Assembly (NCBI GenBank): GCA_963803265.1
Contig: CAWDLZ010000022.1
Coordinates: 1-64,000 of the forward strand
Direction of reading: 5' to 3'
Source of the DNA: CAIKMD01 sp963803265
Lineage (GTDB): Bacteria > Pseudomonadota > Alphaproteobacteria > ATCC43930 > CGMCC-115725
Length of the DNA stretch: 64,000 bases
A program made the translations under genes and the position numbers. Below, piece by piece: positions 18,028-26,776 of the stretch; position 1 is the first letter of the stretch, and every line of letters starts with the position of its first letter. The notes beneath the pieces are model-generated. The model ran no database searches. It had not been told where the DNA came from and worked only from the letters and a program-made list of their open reading frames with translations.

Positions 18028-18909
18028 ATGTCGGTGAAGACGCTGTTCGCGGCCACTCTGGCGATCGCGCTGCTGCTGTGCTTCGCGGTCGTCGCAGCGG
18101 TGCTCTATCGGGCCGCGGTGCGGCAGGCCGACGCGGAGACGATGCGCGAGGCCCGCGTCATCCTGGCCGCCGCCACCGCGTCGCAAAATTACAATGACGC
18201 GCGTGTGTCGCCGCTCGTCGAGGGGCAACCCGGCCCGTTCCATCCCGAAGGCGTGCCGTTCTTCGCGACGAAAAGCATCATGGACGGCTTCGCGGCCGCG
18301 TTTCCGGAATATAGCTACCGCGCGACGGCGCTCAATCCGACCAATGTTGACGATTTCCCGCGCAAATGGCAGGTCGATGTGATCGAGACGTTCCGCTCGC
18401 GGCCTTCGCTGAGCGAGCTCTCGGGCGAACTCGACGACGATAACGGTTCGCGGATCCTCTATATCGCGCAGCCGATCAAGGTCTCCGATGCGAACTGCCT
18501 GCTCTGCCACAGCGAGCCCAAGAGCGCGCCGCCGGGAATGATCGCGGCCTACAACTCGGCGAACGGGTTCGGCTGGAAGCTCGGCGAGGTCGTCGGCGCG
18601 AGTTTCGTCACGGTGCCGACGGCGGAGCGGCTGAAAGTGACCGTTTCGAACGTCTTCTGGTTCCTGATCGCGTTGGGCTGCGTATTGGTGATCGGCATCA
18701 TGGTGGCGCTGTTCGTCATCCACCACGCCGTGGTCAAGCAAGCGCTGCGCCTGGCCGAGCAGGCCGACAAGCTTTCGGCCGGCGATCCGGAAGGCGCGGA
18801 ATTGCAGGAAGAAGGGCCCGCCGAGTTCCGCATGCTGGCGCGGGCGATCAACCGTCTCCACCGCAGCCTCGCCGCCGCGCTGGGCGAGCTGCGCGAGCGG
18901 TCGTTCTAG
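18028..18909 (+). CDS. Membrane sensor-like protein with DUF3365 (Tll0287-like) haem domain
   Basis: The 293-residue protein has a membrane helix at residues 8-30, a periplasmic domain, a second helix around residues 211-235 (FWFLIALGCVLVIGIMVALF) and a HAMP-like cytoplasmic tail. The periplasmic part fits the Tll0287-like/DUF3365 family: EARVILAAATASQNY near the start, GSRILYIAQPIKVSDANCLLCHSEPKSAP with a CxxCH haem c site, then NGFGWKLGEVVGASFVTVP. Such domains sit in front of kinases and chemoreceptors, but no output domain follows here. It lies 38 bp upstream of an MscS channel gene on the same strand and may be co-transcribed with it. Confidence 0.82.
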   Translation: MSVKTLFAATLAIALLLCFAVVAAVLYRAAVRQADAETMREARVILAAATASQNYNDARVSPLVEGQPGPFHPEGVPFFATKSIMDGFAAAFPEYSYRATALNPTNVDDFPRKWQVDVIETFRSRPSLSELSGELDDDNGSRILYIAQPIKVSDANCLLCHSEPKSAPPGMIAAYNSANGFGWKLGEVVGASFVTVPTAERLKVTVSNVFWFLIALGCVLVIGIMVALFVIHHAVVKQALRLAEQADKLSAGDPEGAELQEEGPAEFRMLARAINRLHRSLAAALGELRERSF

Positions 18910-18947
18910 CCGGCTTCCGGTCCCGACCTCACGCGGAGCGCCCGCCG

Positions 18948-20465
18948 ATGCCAATCACCCGCGAATTCCTGGTCTTCGCCGCGACGGTCCTCGCCTGGTT
19001 CGCCTATGCGATGGCCGTCGGCCAGCCCGACATGGTCTCGCCGCTGGCGCTCGCCATCGCCCGCACCGCGGCGTTCGTGCTGTCGGCGGTGGTGGTGGTG
19101 CGCGTACTCGGCGTTGCGGTCATCGGACTGGTCGTCGAGGGCAGTTGGGGAATCCGGGCGACCTCGCTGGTCAAGCTGGTCGTCTACCTCGGTCTCGGCC
19201 TGCTCGCGGCGGCGCTGGTGCTCAACTACGCGCTCAGCGTTAACATCGCCACCCTGCTGACGACCTCGGCCCTGCTGACCGCCATTCTCGGTCTGGCGAT
19301 GCAATCGACGCTCGCCGGCTTGTTCGCCGGGCTGGCGATCCAGCTCGAGCACCAGCTGCGGCCGGGCGATGCGATTGGCATCGAGGGTGCGTTCGCGACG
19401 GTCGAGGCGATGGGCTGGCGCTCGATAACCTTGCGGCGGCGCGATCACTCGCTGGTGATGCTCCCGAACGCTTATCTCGCCGGCCGCGAGATCGCGATCC
19501 GGCGGCCGGGCGCAGCAGTGATAACCGAGATGCTGCTGCCGGGGCCGCTCTCGGTGCCGCCGGCGGTCGTGGCCGACATCATCGAGGAGGCGGTGGCCGA
19601 CATTCCCGGCGTATGCGCCGAGCTGCCGATCTCGGCGCAGCTATCCGGCCTGGCCGCGCAGTCCGGCCATGCCGAATATCGCCTGCGCTTCTTCACGCGC
19701 GAGATGGCGCTCGACGACAATCCGCTCGCGACGACGGCGCGGCTTCGCATCTGGTATGCCTATCAGCGGCACGGGATCGCGACGCTTCAGCCGCCGCCCG
19801 CGCCCGATTCAGCTACGCCGGCGCCGCTCACGGCGTTGCGGCCCGATCATGCGAAAGCGCCGCTCGATCGCGTCATCGCGGCGCTGGCCGCAACGCGCCG
19901 GTGGCAAGGCGCGGGCGCGGAGGAACATAGGCGGCTCGCCGGGGAAGTCGCGGTGCTGCTTTATGCCCCGGCGGAATCGATCCGGCTTCCGCGCGGTCTC
20001 GATCGGGCGGTCGTGGTGGTGGTCGCCGGCGAGGTGTGCCTGCGCGGCGACCGGCAACCTTCGGTCGATTGGCTGGAGCCGCCGAGCGCGGCGACGGCGG
20101 ACGCCGGTGCGATCGCCAGCTGGGACGCGGAGGCGCTGCTCGCGGTCGAGAGCCGCCTGGGCCGGGCGATCGGACCCTACGGTCGGCTCGCGGTGAGGCG
20201 CGCCGCGCGAGAGACCGCCGACCTCGCCGAGCTCTACCGCGCGCTCGCGCCGCTGATCAAGGACGCTGCGGCGCGGGAAGAGTTTCTCAGCGGCGCGCCG
20301 CAACAAGCGGCGAGCGATTTCGGGCCGGGGACGGTCCTGACGCTCGCGCGCTTGCCGCGCGGTCAGCGTCCGCCGCTCGCGGCGCAGGGTCAGGTCGAGC
20401 TGCTCGCGCTCTGCGACGAGGCGCTGAGCGGCTCGCGCCCGACGGCGAGCGCGGCGAGCGCCTGA
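18948..20465 (+). CDS. MscS-family mechanosensitive channel with C-terminal extension
   Basis: The protein is 505 residues with four predicted membrane helices in the first 130 residues. The pore-lining helix (LLTAILGLAMQSTLAGLFAGLAIQLEH) and the following beta domain (GDAIGIEGAFATVEAMGWRS, then MLPNAYLAG) match MscS. The extra region after about residue 300 has LDRVIAALAATRRWQ and then GEVAVLLYAPAESIRLPRGLDRAVVVVVAGEVCL, which resembles the beta-barrel part of a cyclic-nucleotide-binding domain but without its usual phosphate-binding loop, so ligand binding is doubtful. It should act in the inner membrane in osmotic protection. It follows a haem-binding sensor-like gene by 38 bp. Confidence 0.87.
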   Translation: MPITREFLVFAATVLAWFAYAMAVGQPDMVSPLALAIARTAAFVLSAVVVVRVLGVAVIGLVVEGSWGIRATSLVKLVVYLGLGLLAAALVLNYALSVNIATLLTTSALLTAILGLAMQSTLAGLFAGLAIQLEHQLRPGDAIGIEGAFATVEAMGWRSITLRRRDHSLVMLPNAYLAGREIAIRRPGAAVITEMLLPGPLSVPPAVVADIIEEAVADIPGVCAELPISAQLSGLAAQSGHAEYRLRFFTREMALDDNPLATTARLRIWYAYQRHGIATLQPPPAPDSATPAPLTALRPDHAKAPLDRVIAALAATRRWQGAGAEEHRRLAGEVAVLLYAPAESIRLPRGLDRAVVVVVAGEVCLRGDRQPSVDWLEPPSAATADAGAIASWDAEALLAVESRLGRAIGPYGRLAVRRAARETADLAELYRALAPLIKDAAAREEFLSGAPQQAASDFGPGTVLTLARLPRGQRPPLAAQGQVELLALCDEALSGSRPTASAASA

Positions 20466-20518
20466 CTCGGCCGCCGTCGCTTCCGCCCCTTATCGACGCG
20501 AGCCGACTCGTCAAACAA

Positions 20519-20659
20519 CTCGACGCCGCCATGCCCGCCCCGCACTATGCGCGCCATGTGTGGGATCGCAGGCATCTGGGATCAGCGCTCGCGCCTTGGG
20601 CCGGACGCGCTTGGGGCTGCGGCGCGGCGCATGGCCGAGATCATGCGCCATCGCGGCCC
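20519..20659 (+). repeat. 141-bp direct repeat, copy 1 (asnB 5' end)
   Basis: These 141 bases are identical, as far as I can read, to 22033-22173 (offset 1514). They cover the translation start and first 34 codons of asnB plus 37 upstream bases. Upstream of the exact repeat, weaker similarity continues for about 16 bases (both copies have GACTCGT). The copies flank about 1.37 kb of foreign-looking sequence. Confidence 0.93.
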
Positions 20660-20729
20660 TGAACGAACATCGAAACAGATGGCAACCACGCCACAGGAAG
20701 CGCCTTACCAAGCCCCTGCTCAGTCTTAA
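20556..20729 (+). pseudogene. Truncated duplicate of the asnB 5' end
   Basis: The first 34 codons (MCGIAGIWDQRSR, through MAEIMRHRGP) are the same as in the full asnB gene at 22070, including the catalytic Cys2. After base 20659 the sequence becomes unrelated and the frame closes after about 23 more codons (ending PYQAPAQS). The fragment is what remains of the original gene start next to mscS, or a copy made when the segment to its right was inserted. It cannot encode a working enzyme. Confidence 0.85.
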
Positions 20730-20753
20730 CCATATGTTCCGCTGTGGGCACAG

Positions 20754-21443
20754 ATGATCTTATTGCGAGGATTTTCCTTAGGGCATCCCTTCGTTTGGCT
20801 CACTGCACTAGCAGTCCTCACGGTTGTTGGATTTTTTAGCCTATTGCGGTCTCTCAAGGCGGTGGGGGAGCTACGGCACTTCACCGTCCAATTCCAGCAG
20901 TTCTTTCGGCGCTGGTTCAATAGCGGGCGACAGGATTGGGAGGCTTACCAATGGCTAATTGCTAATTCCGGTCGAATCCAACGCGAGATGGGAACTTACG
21001 GGGAAATGGCGCATTTTTCAGATGGGCGGGTCCAAGTCACGAATTATCCTCTCCTATATAATGCGATACCAACTATCAGAGATCTTAGCGCTCACAATGA
21101 CTTCGGACTGGAGTTTGCACGGATCAACTGGTTTGGCGAGCGGGTTGACGAGGCCTTGATCCGTTATGGCGGTGCGCTGGACGAACAAGAGCGCGATGTT
21201 CGGGCGCTGCTTCGTAATCCGCTCGTGTGGTTTCGTGAAGGTGTACGGTTGGTTCTAGCGTTGCCGTTCTCTTTGCTGTGGTGGCTTGGTATTTTCAGCG
21301 CAGCGAGCCTTGCGGCGCTCACGCAGGGTCGCACGTTTCGGCTATCGGCAGGATTGGTTGCGTTGATCGGCTTTATCGCTGCCATCTTTGGGATTGTGTC
21401 AGGATGGCATGACATGACGGAATTTATATCGAAGCTACTTTAG
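20754..21443 (+). CDS. Hypothetical membrane protein in the asnB insert
   Basis: This is a 229-residue protein of unknown family. An N-terminal hydrophobic helix (FVWLTALAVLTVVGFFSLL, residues 13-31) is followed by a soluble middle part rich in aromatic and charged residues (FFRRWFNSGRQDWEAYQWLI) and two C-terminal helices (LVLALPFSLLWWLGIFSAAS and LSAGLVALIGFIAAIFGIVSG). No enzymatic motif was recognised. GC content and codon use look lower than for the neighbours, and the gene lies wholly within a segment flanked by 141-bp repeats, both signs of transfer. It is the only intact gene of that segment. Confidence 0.65.
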   Translation: MILLRGFSLGHPFVWLTALAVLTVVGFFSLLRSLKAVGELRHFTVQFQQFFRRWFNSGRQDWEAYQWLIANSGRIQREMGTYGEMAHFSDGRVQVTNYPLLYNAIPTIRDLSAHNDFGLEFARINWFGERVDEALIRYGGALDEQERDVRALLRNPLVWFREGVRLVLALPFSLLWWLGIFSAASLAALTQGRTFRLSAGLVALIGFIAAIFGIVSGWHDMTEFISKLL

Positions 21444-21616
21444 CGTTTGGACTTCATGTTATGGACGCAAAGATGTCGGGGATGATCCGCCGCGTGCTTC
21501 GCCCATCGCCCTCAACTTTCGTCGCGGGATAAGGCCGGCAGTGAAGGAATACGAGGCGAGATCGGCGAGTGATCGCTAAGTAGCAGCATCTCGTCGCGGA
21601 AGCACCTACGTACAGG

Positions 21617-21893
21617 CGCAGTGAAGCGGCCCCCTAAGTGACCGGACACGGTCTCCCTCTTGGCTAAGAGGGAGGAGTAAAGTCGTGTCTATGACTGGGA
21701 ACAATCCGGCTATTGAGGTTCTGGCTGGGCTGCGGCGTCGTCGGCGCTGGTCGGCTTGAGAGAGAGGGTGGCAACCGTGGCGGAGACCTACGAGCCCGGG
21801 GTGACGGTAAGCCTGGTGGCGCGACGGCACGGGATTGCGCCGAACCAGCTGTTTACTTGGCGCAAGCTGGCGAGTCAGGGGGCGCTGACGGCA
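21617..21893 (+). mobile_element. IS3-family (IS2-like) fragment
   Basis: The start (GCGGCCCCCTAAGTGACCGG) resembles the left end of IS2-group elements. The OrfA then reads SMTGNNPAIEVLAGLRRRRRW from 21684, meets a stop at 21748-21750, and continues in another frame as ERVATVAETYEPG and VSLVARRHGIAPNQLFTWRKL. The sequence leaves the family at about 21893, so only some 65 residues of OrfA and no OrfB remain. It cannot be active. Confidence 0.75.
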
Positions 21894-22032
21894 GCGCGCG
21901 ATAAATCAAGGCGGCCGATGGTGTATTGCTTTGAGGACTGGATAGGCGTCTTGCAACCTTCGATAGCTTCAAGCCGAGAAGATTTCTTAATGCCATCGAG
22001 GCTGTCTTCGTCCGCCGCGACTCGTGAAGCCC
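21894..22032. other. Right end of the asnB insert, no gene seen
   Basis: This stretch links the IS fragment to the second 141-bp repeat. It starts with the 20 bases also found beside tRNA-Glu (17802-17821). The rest has no recognisable feature. The promoter for the intact asnB copy would have to lie here or further upstream. Confidence 0.4.
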
Positions 22033-22173
22033 CTCGACGCCGCCATGCCCGCCCCGCACTATGCGCGCCATGTGTGGGATCGCAGGCATCTGGGATCAGC
22101 GCTCGCGCCTTGGGCCGGACGCGCTTGGGGCTGCGGCGCGGCGCATGGCCGAGATCATGCGCCATCGCGGCCC
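22033..22173 (+). repeat. 141-bp direct repeat, copy 2 (asnB 5' end)
   Basis: This is the second copy of the repeat at 20519-20659, here continuous with the complete asnB gene. The first mismatch after the repeat is at 22174 (C here, T in copy 1). Confidence 0.93.
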
Positions 22174-24007
22174 CGACGCCGGCGATGCGTGGTGCGACGG
22201 CGGCGCCGGCTTGGCGTTGGCTCACCGGCGCCTCGCGATCATCGAGCTCTCGCCAGCCGGCGCGCAGCCCATGGTCTCGTCCTGCGGGCGCTTCGTCATC
22301 TCCTATAACGGGGAAGCATACAACTTCGCCGAATTGCGCTCAGAGCTCGAAGCGGCGGGGCGGCGCTTTCGCGGCCATTGCGATACCGAGGTGATCGTCG
22401 AGGGCGCGGGCGTCTGGGGCGTCGAGGCGACGGTAAAGCGCCTCATCGGCATGTTCGCTATCGCGCTCTGGGACCGGCACGAGCGCGTGCTCTATCTCGT
22501 GCGCGACCGCCTCGGCATCAAGCCGCTCTATTGGGCGAGGTTCGGCGACACGCTGATCTTCGGCTCGGAGCTGAAGGCGTTGCGCGCCTATCCCGGCTGG
22601 ACGCCCGCGCTCGACCGCGATGCCCTCGCCGCCTTCCTGCGCTTTCAATACGTGCCCGGTCCGGGAACGATCTACGAAGGCGTGAACAAGCTGCCGCCGG
22701 GCACGATTCTGGTGGCGCGCGCCGACGCCGAGCCCGAGCTGCGCCCGTTCTGGTCGCTGGCGGACGCCGTGCGCGCGGGACAGGCCGCGCGCTTCGCCGG
22801 CAGCGAGGATGACGCGGTCGCCGAGCTCGATGCCCTCCTCGGCGACGCGGTGCGGCGGCGAATGATCGCCGACGTGCCATTGGGCGCGTTTCTATCGGGC
22901 GGGATCGATTCCTCGACGGTGGTCGCGCTGATGCAGGCGAAGAGCGCGCGCAAGGTTCGCACCTTCACGATCGGATTCCGCGAACCGGGCTACAACGAGG
23001 CCGAGCACGCGAAGGCAGTGGCCCGGTATCTCGGCACCGAACACACCGAGCTCTACGTCTCGCCGGAGCGCGCGCAGAGCGTCATTCCGCTTCTGCCCGA
23101 GATCTACGACGAGCCGTTCTCGGACGCCTCGCAGATTCCGACCTTCCTGGTGTCGGAGATGACACGGGCGCATGTCACCGTGGCGTTATCGGGCGATGGC
23201 GGCGACGAGCTGTTCGGCGGGTACAACCGATATTTCCAGCTTCGGCGCTTGTTCGACGCGCTCGACCGCCTGCCGCGCGGCACCGGCAGCATCGCGGCAG
23301 CCATGATCCGAGCCGTGCCACGCGCCGCCTGGTCCGCGCTCGCCGCCGCCATTCCGAACAGCCGCCGCCCCTTCCAGCTCGACGACAAGATGCAAAAGCT
23401 GGCCGGTGTCATGGCCGGCGGCAGCGATGATTTCTATCGCCTCGTCGTCTCGCATTGGCCGCGCGCCGAGGAGCTGGTGCCGGGCGCGGCCGAGCCGCTT
23501 ACTGTGGCCGACGATCCGGGCGTCGCCGGGCTCATCGCCGACCGGGCCGAGCGCATGCAATATCGCGACACCATGACCTATCTGCCGGACGACATTCTCG
23601 TCAAGGTCGACCGCGCCTCCATGGCCGCCTCGCTCGAGGCGCGCGTGCCCTTGCTCGATCACCGCGTCGTCGCCTTCGGTTGGACCTTGCCGCCGCAATG
23701 GAAGGCGCGCGCCGGCAGCGGCAAATATTTGCTGCGTCGGGTGCTCGACGCTTACGTCCCGCGCGCCCTGACCGAGCGCCCGAAGATGGGCTTTGCCGTG
23801 CCGATCGATTCCTGGCTGCGCGGCCCCTTGCGCGGCTGGGCCGAGGAATTGCTCGACGAGACGCGTCTCAAGCGCGAGGGAATCCTCGCCTCCGCGCCGA
23901 TCGCCGAGAAATGGCGCGAGCATCTTTCGGGCGCGCGCAACTGGCAATATCTGCTGTGGGACGTGCTCATGTTCCAGGCTTGGAAGGCGCGCTGGCTGCC
24001 GGGCTAA
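22070..24007 (+). CDS. asnB: Asparagine synthase (glutamine-hydrolysing) family amidotransferase
   Basis: This enzyme transfers ammonia from glutamine to a carboxylate with ATP. The 645-residue protein starts at MCGIAG so that Cys2 is the N-terminal nucleophile of the class II glutaminase domain (MRHRGPDAG, then LAHRRLAIIELSPAGAQPM and ISYNGEAYNF). The synthase domain has the PP-loop LSGGIDSSTVVALM, then YDEPFSDASQIPTFLVSE, LSGDGGDELFGGYNRYF and the MGFAVPIDSWLRG block. The nearby polysaccharide island makes a role in amidating a sugar acid possible, but ordinary asparagine synthesis is equally consistent. Its stop lies 5 bp from the convergent recJ stop. The ATG upstream at 22061 is rejected because it would bury the catalytic cysteine. 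Confidence 0.95.
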   Translation: MCGIAGIWDQRSRLGPDALGAAARRMAEIMRHRGPDAGDAWCDGGAGLALAHRRLAIIELSPAGAQPMVSSCGRFVISYNGEAYNFAELRSELEAAGRRFRGHCDTEVIVEGAGVWGVEATVKRLIGMFAIALWDRHERVLYLVRDRLGIKPLYWARFGDTLIFGSELKALRAYPGWTPALDRDALAAFLRFQYVPGPGTIYEGVNKLPPGTILVARADAEPELRPFWSLADAVRAGQAARFAGSEDDAVAELDALLGDAVRRRMIADVPLGAFLSGGIDSSTVVALMQAKSARKVRTFTIGFREPGYNEAEHAKAVARYLGTEHTELYVSPERAQSVIPLLPEIYDEPFSDASQIPTFLVSEMTRAHVTVALSGDGGDELFGGYNRYFQLRRLFDALDRLPRGTGSIAAAMIRAVPRAAWSALAAAIPNSRRPFQLDDKMQKLAGVMAGGSDDFYRLVVSHWPRAEELVPGAAEPLTVADDPGVAGLIADRAERMQYRDTMTYLPDDILVKVDRASMAASLEARVPLLDHRVVAFGWTLPPQWKARAGSGKYLLRRVLDAYVPRALTERPKMGFAVPIDSWLRGPLRGWAEELLDETRLKREGILASAPIAEKWREHLSGARNWQYLLWDVLMFQAWKARWLPG

Positions 24008-24011
24008 ATAT

Positions 24012-25791
24012 TTATCCCGAGCCCAGCGCGGCGTCGTCGATGAGCAGCTGAACGCCGTTCCTGCCCTGCCAGCGATCGGCGCGCAAATGCCCGGCGACGT
24101 GAAAGCCAGCACCTTGGGAGTGCAGCAGCGCCTGGCCGAGCTCGTTGCCGCGCGCGCCGCCGAGCGCGCGAAACGCGATGCCCTTCAATCGCGCCGGGCC
24201 GGCGCCTGCGCCGAAGATGCAGCGGACATGCTCGGTGCCGACGATGTCGGCGCGCACGACCCGCAGATTCGCGATGACGAAGCGCGGCTCGGAATTGCCG
24301 GTGCCGAACGGGCCGAGCCGGTCGATGAGCTCGGCGAGCTCGGGCGTCGCCGCGCCCGCCGCCAGCGCGCCGTCGATGTTGAGCGTAAGCACCGGCTCGG
24401 CCACGCCCAAGGCCTCTACCGCGCGCGCCGCCAGGAACGCGCGAAGCTCGTCGAGCTTCCCCTCCTCGACGGTAAAGCCCGCCGCCATGGCGTGGCCGCC
24501 GCCATTCAACAAGAGGCCGGCCTGCTGCGCGGCGATGACCGCTGGGCCGAGCGCGAAACCCGGCACCGAGCGGCCCGACCCGCGGCCGCTGCCTGCGCCC
24601 AAGCCGACGACGCAGGCCGGGCGGTTGTAGCGATCCTTCAAGCGGCTCGCGACGATGCCGATGACGCCGGGATGCCAGCCCTCGCCGGCGGCGAAGACGA
24701 GCGCGCCCGGAGGCAAGCGCTCGACTTGCGCGATCGCCTGGGCGAGCACTTGCGCCTCGATCACGCGTCGCTCGGAATTGAGGTCATCGAGATGCGCGGC
24801 GAGCTCGCGCGCCTCGAACGGATCTTCGGTCGCGAGCAGCCGCGCGCCGAGATCGGCCTCGCCGACGCGTCCCCCGGCATTGACGCGCGGACCGAGAATG
24901 AAGCCGACGTGGTAAGCGTCCAGCCGCTCGCCGATCTTCGCGGCGTCGCCCAAGGCAGCCAGCCCGATATTCCCGCGCCGCCGCATCACCTTGATGCCCT
25001 GCGCCACCAGCGCGCGGTTGACGCCGGTGAGCGGCACGACATCGCACACCGTGCCGAGCGCGACGAGATCGAGCCAGCGCGTGAGATCGGGCTCGCGCCT
25101 TGTCTCGTACCAGCCGGATCGGCGCAGCGCGCGGTTGATGCCGGCGACGAGCAGGAAAGTCACGCCGACCGCGGCCAGCATGCCGTGCGGGCTCGCCTCG
25201 TCGACTCGGTTGGGGTCGATGACCGCGACCGCGCGCGGCAGCGACGGCTCGCCCAGGTGATGATCGACGACGATGACGTCGAGCCCGGCCCGGGCGCCGT
25301 CCTCGAGCGCGTCATGCGCCGTGATGCCGCAATCGACGGTGACGACGACGCGCGCGCCCTCGGCTTTCAGCTTCGCCAGCGCCGGTCCGTTGGGGCCGTA
25401 GCCCTCGCGCTGGCGGTCCGGGATATAGACCTTGGCGCGAGCCGCCGACCGCGGCGAAGAAGCGCAGCAGCAGCGCCGAAGAGGTCGCGCCGTCGACATC
25501 GTAATCGCCGAACACGACGACCGGCTCGGCCTCGCGGATCGCGCAAACCAGCCGCTCGACCGCGCGGTCCATGTCCTTGAGGTGCGACGGATCGGGCATG
25601 AAGTCGCGCAAGGTCGGCGCCAGGAACCGCTCGGCGTCCTCGGCCGCGACGCCGCGCCCGGCCAGCAAGCGCCCCACGATCTCGGGGCAACCCAAGCGCT
25701 GAGCCAGCGCAAGCCCGGCCCGATCGTCGCCGCCGCGCGCCTGCCAGAAGCGGCCGGACAGCGAGCGCTCGACGCCGAGAACCGCCGCCAT
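24012..25791 (-). CDS. recJ: Single-stranded-DNA exonuclease RecJ, frameshifted
   Basis: RecJ degrades single-stranded DNA 5' to 3' in recombination and repair. The N-terminus (GVERSLSGRFWQAR, and VVFGDYDVDGATSSALLL with the first metal-binding aspartates) reads from 25791. Near 25437-25445 the frame changes and the rest continues as RAKVYIPDRQREGYGPN, with VDCGI, the DHH motif in VIVVDHHLGEP, ALGTVCDVVPL, and the DHHA1 end GGGHAMAAGFTV. Total length of about 590 residues is normal. As recJ is a core gene with all motifs kept, a sequencing indel is the likely cause. Its ATG directly follows the glpX stop in the conserved order hom-glpX-recJ. Confidence 0.9.
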
Positions 25792-26765
25792 CTAGAAGCC
25801 GGTCTTGCGTTCGAAATTGTGCCGCGCCTCGATGATGCGCACGGTTCCGGTCAGCGAGCGCATCACGATCGAATGAGTCGTCGCGCCGCCAGGGTAGCGC
25901 CGCACGCCGGCAGCATGGTGCCCGAGGTCACGCCGGTGGCGGCGAACATCACATCGCCCTTGGCGAGATCGTGCAGCCCGTATTTGCGGTTGAGGTCGGT
26001 GATCCCGAGCTTGCGGGCGCGGCCGCGCTCGTCGTCGTTGCGAAACAGCAGCCGGCCTTGCATGTGGCCGCCGACGCAGCGCAGCGCCGCCGCGGCCAGC
26101 ACGCCCTCGGGCGCGCCGCCCGAGCCCATGTAGATGTCGATGCCGGTCTCGCGGCCCCGAGGTGGCGATGACGCCGCTGACATCGCCATCGGCGATCAGC
26201 ATGATGCGCGCGCCGGCCTCGCGCACCTTGGCGATCAGCTCGGCATGGCGCGGCCGGTCGAGGATGCAGACGACGAGATCCGAGGCCTCGGCCTTCTTGG
26301 CCTTGGCGAGTGCCTTCAGGTTGGCGGCGGGCGTCTCGTCGAGATCGACGATTTCGCCGAGGCCGCCGCCGATCGCGATCTTGTCCATATAGACGTCGGG
26401 CGCGTTCAGGAAGCCGCCTTGGATTCCGCCATCGCCAATACCGCCAGCGCGTTGGCGCCGCCTTTCGCGGTCAGGGTGGTGCCTTCGAGCGGATCGAGCG
26501 CGATGTCGATCTTGGGCCCCTGCCCGGTGCCGACCTTTTCGCCGATATAGAGCATCGGCGCCTCGTCGCGCTCGCCCTCGCCGATCACCACCGTGCCGTC
26601 GATGGCCAGGCCGTTGAGACCGCGGCGCATCGCATCGACCGCCGCCTGGTCCGCCGCCTTCTCGTCGCCGCGCCCCATCAGGAGCGACGCGGCCAGCGCC
26701 GCGCCCTCGGTGACGCGCACCGCTTCGAGTGCCAGGTTGCGGTCCATTCTCGAGTTGTCGGGCAT
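25792..26765 (-). CDS. glpX: Class II fructose-1,6-bisphosphatase, three frameshifts
   Basis: GlpX removes the 1-phosphate of fructose 1,6-bisphosphate in gluconeogenesis. Pieces in different frames cover the whole protein: MDRNLALEAVRVTEGAALAA, GEGERDEAPMLYIGEKVG and IALDPLEGTTLTAKGG (metal binding), then after a break near 26418 FLNAPDVYMDKIAIGGGLGE, then after a break near 26160 TGIDIYMGSGGAPEGVLAAA and VMFAATGVTSGTML, then after a break near 25908 GVRRYPGGATTHSIVMRS. Assembled length of about 320 residues matches the family. Three indels in one essential-looking gene point to assembly errors rather than decay. It sits between hom and recJ. Confidence 0.88.
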
Positions 26766-26776
26766 CGCTTCGCTCC

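Noticed and set aside
22061..22069. asnB start at ATG 22061
   Set aside because: It would place three residues before MCGIAG and block the N-terminal cysteine nucleophile.
23793..25580. A 595-codon plus-strand frame opposite recJ
   Set aside because: The translation has no family character and is antisense to the DHH and DHHA1 motifs of RecJ.
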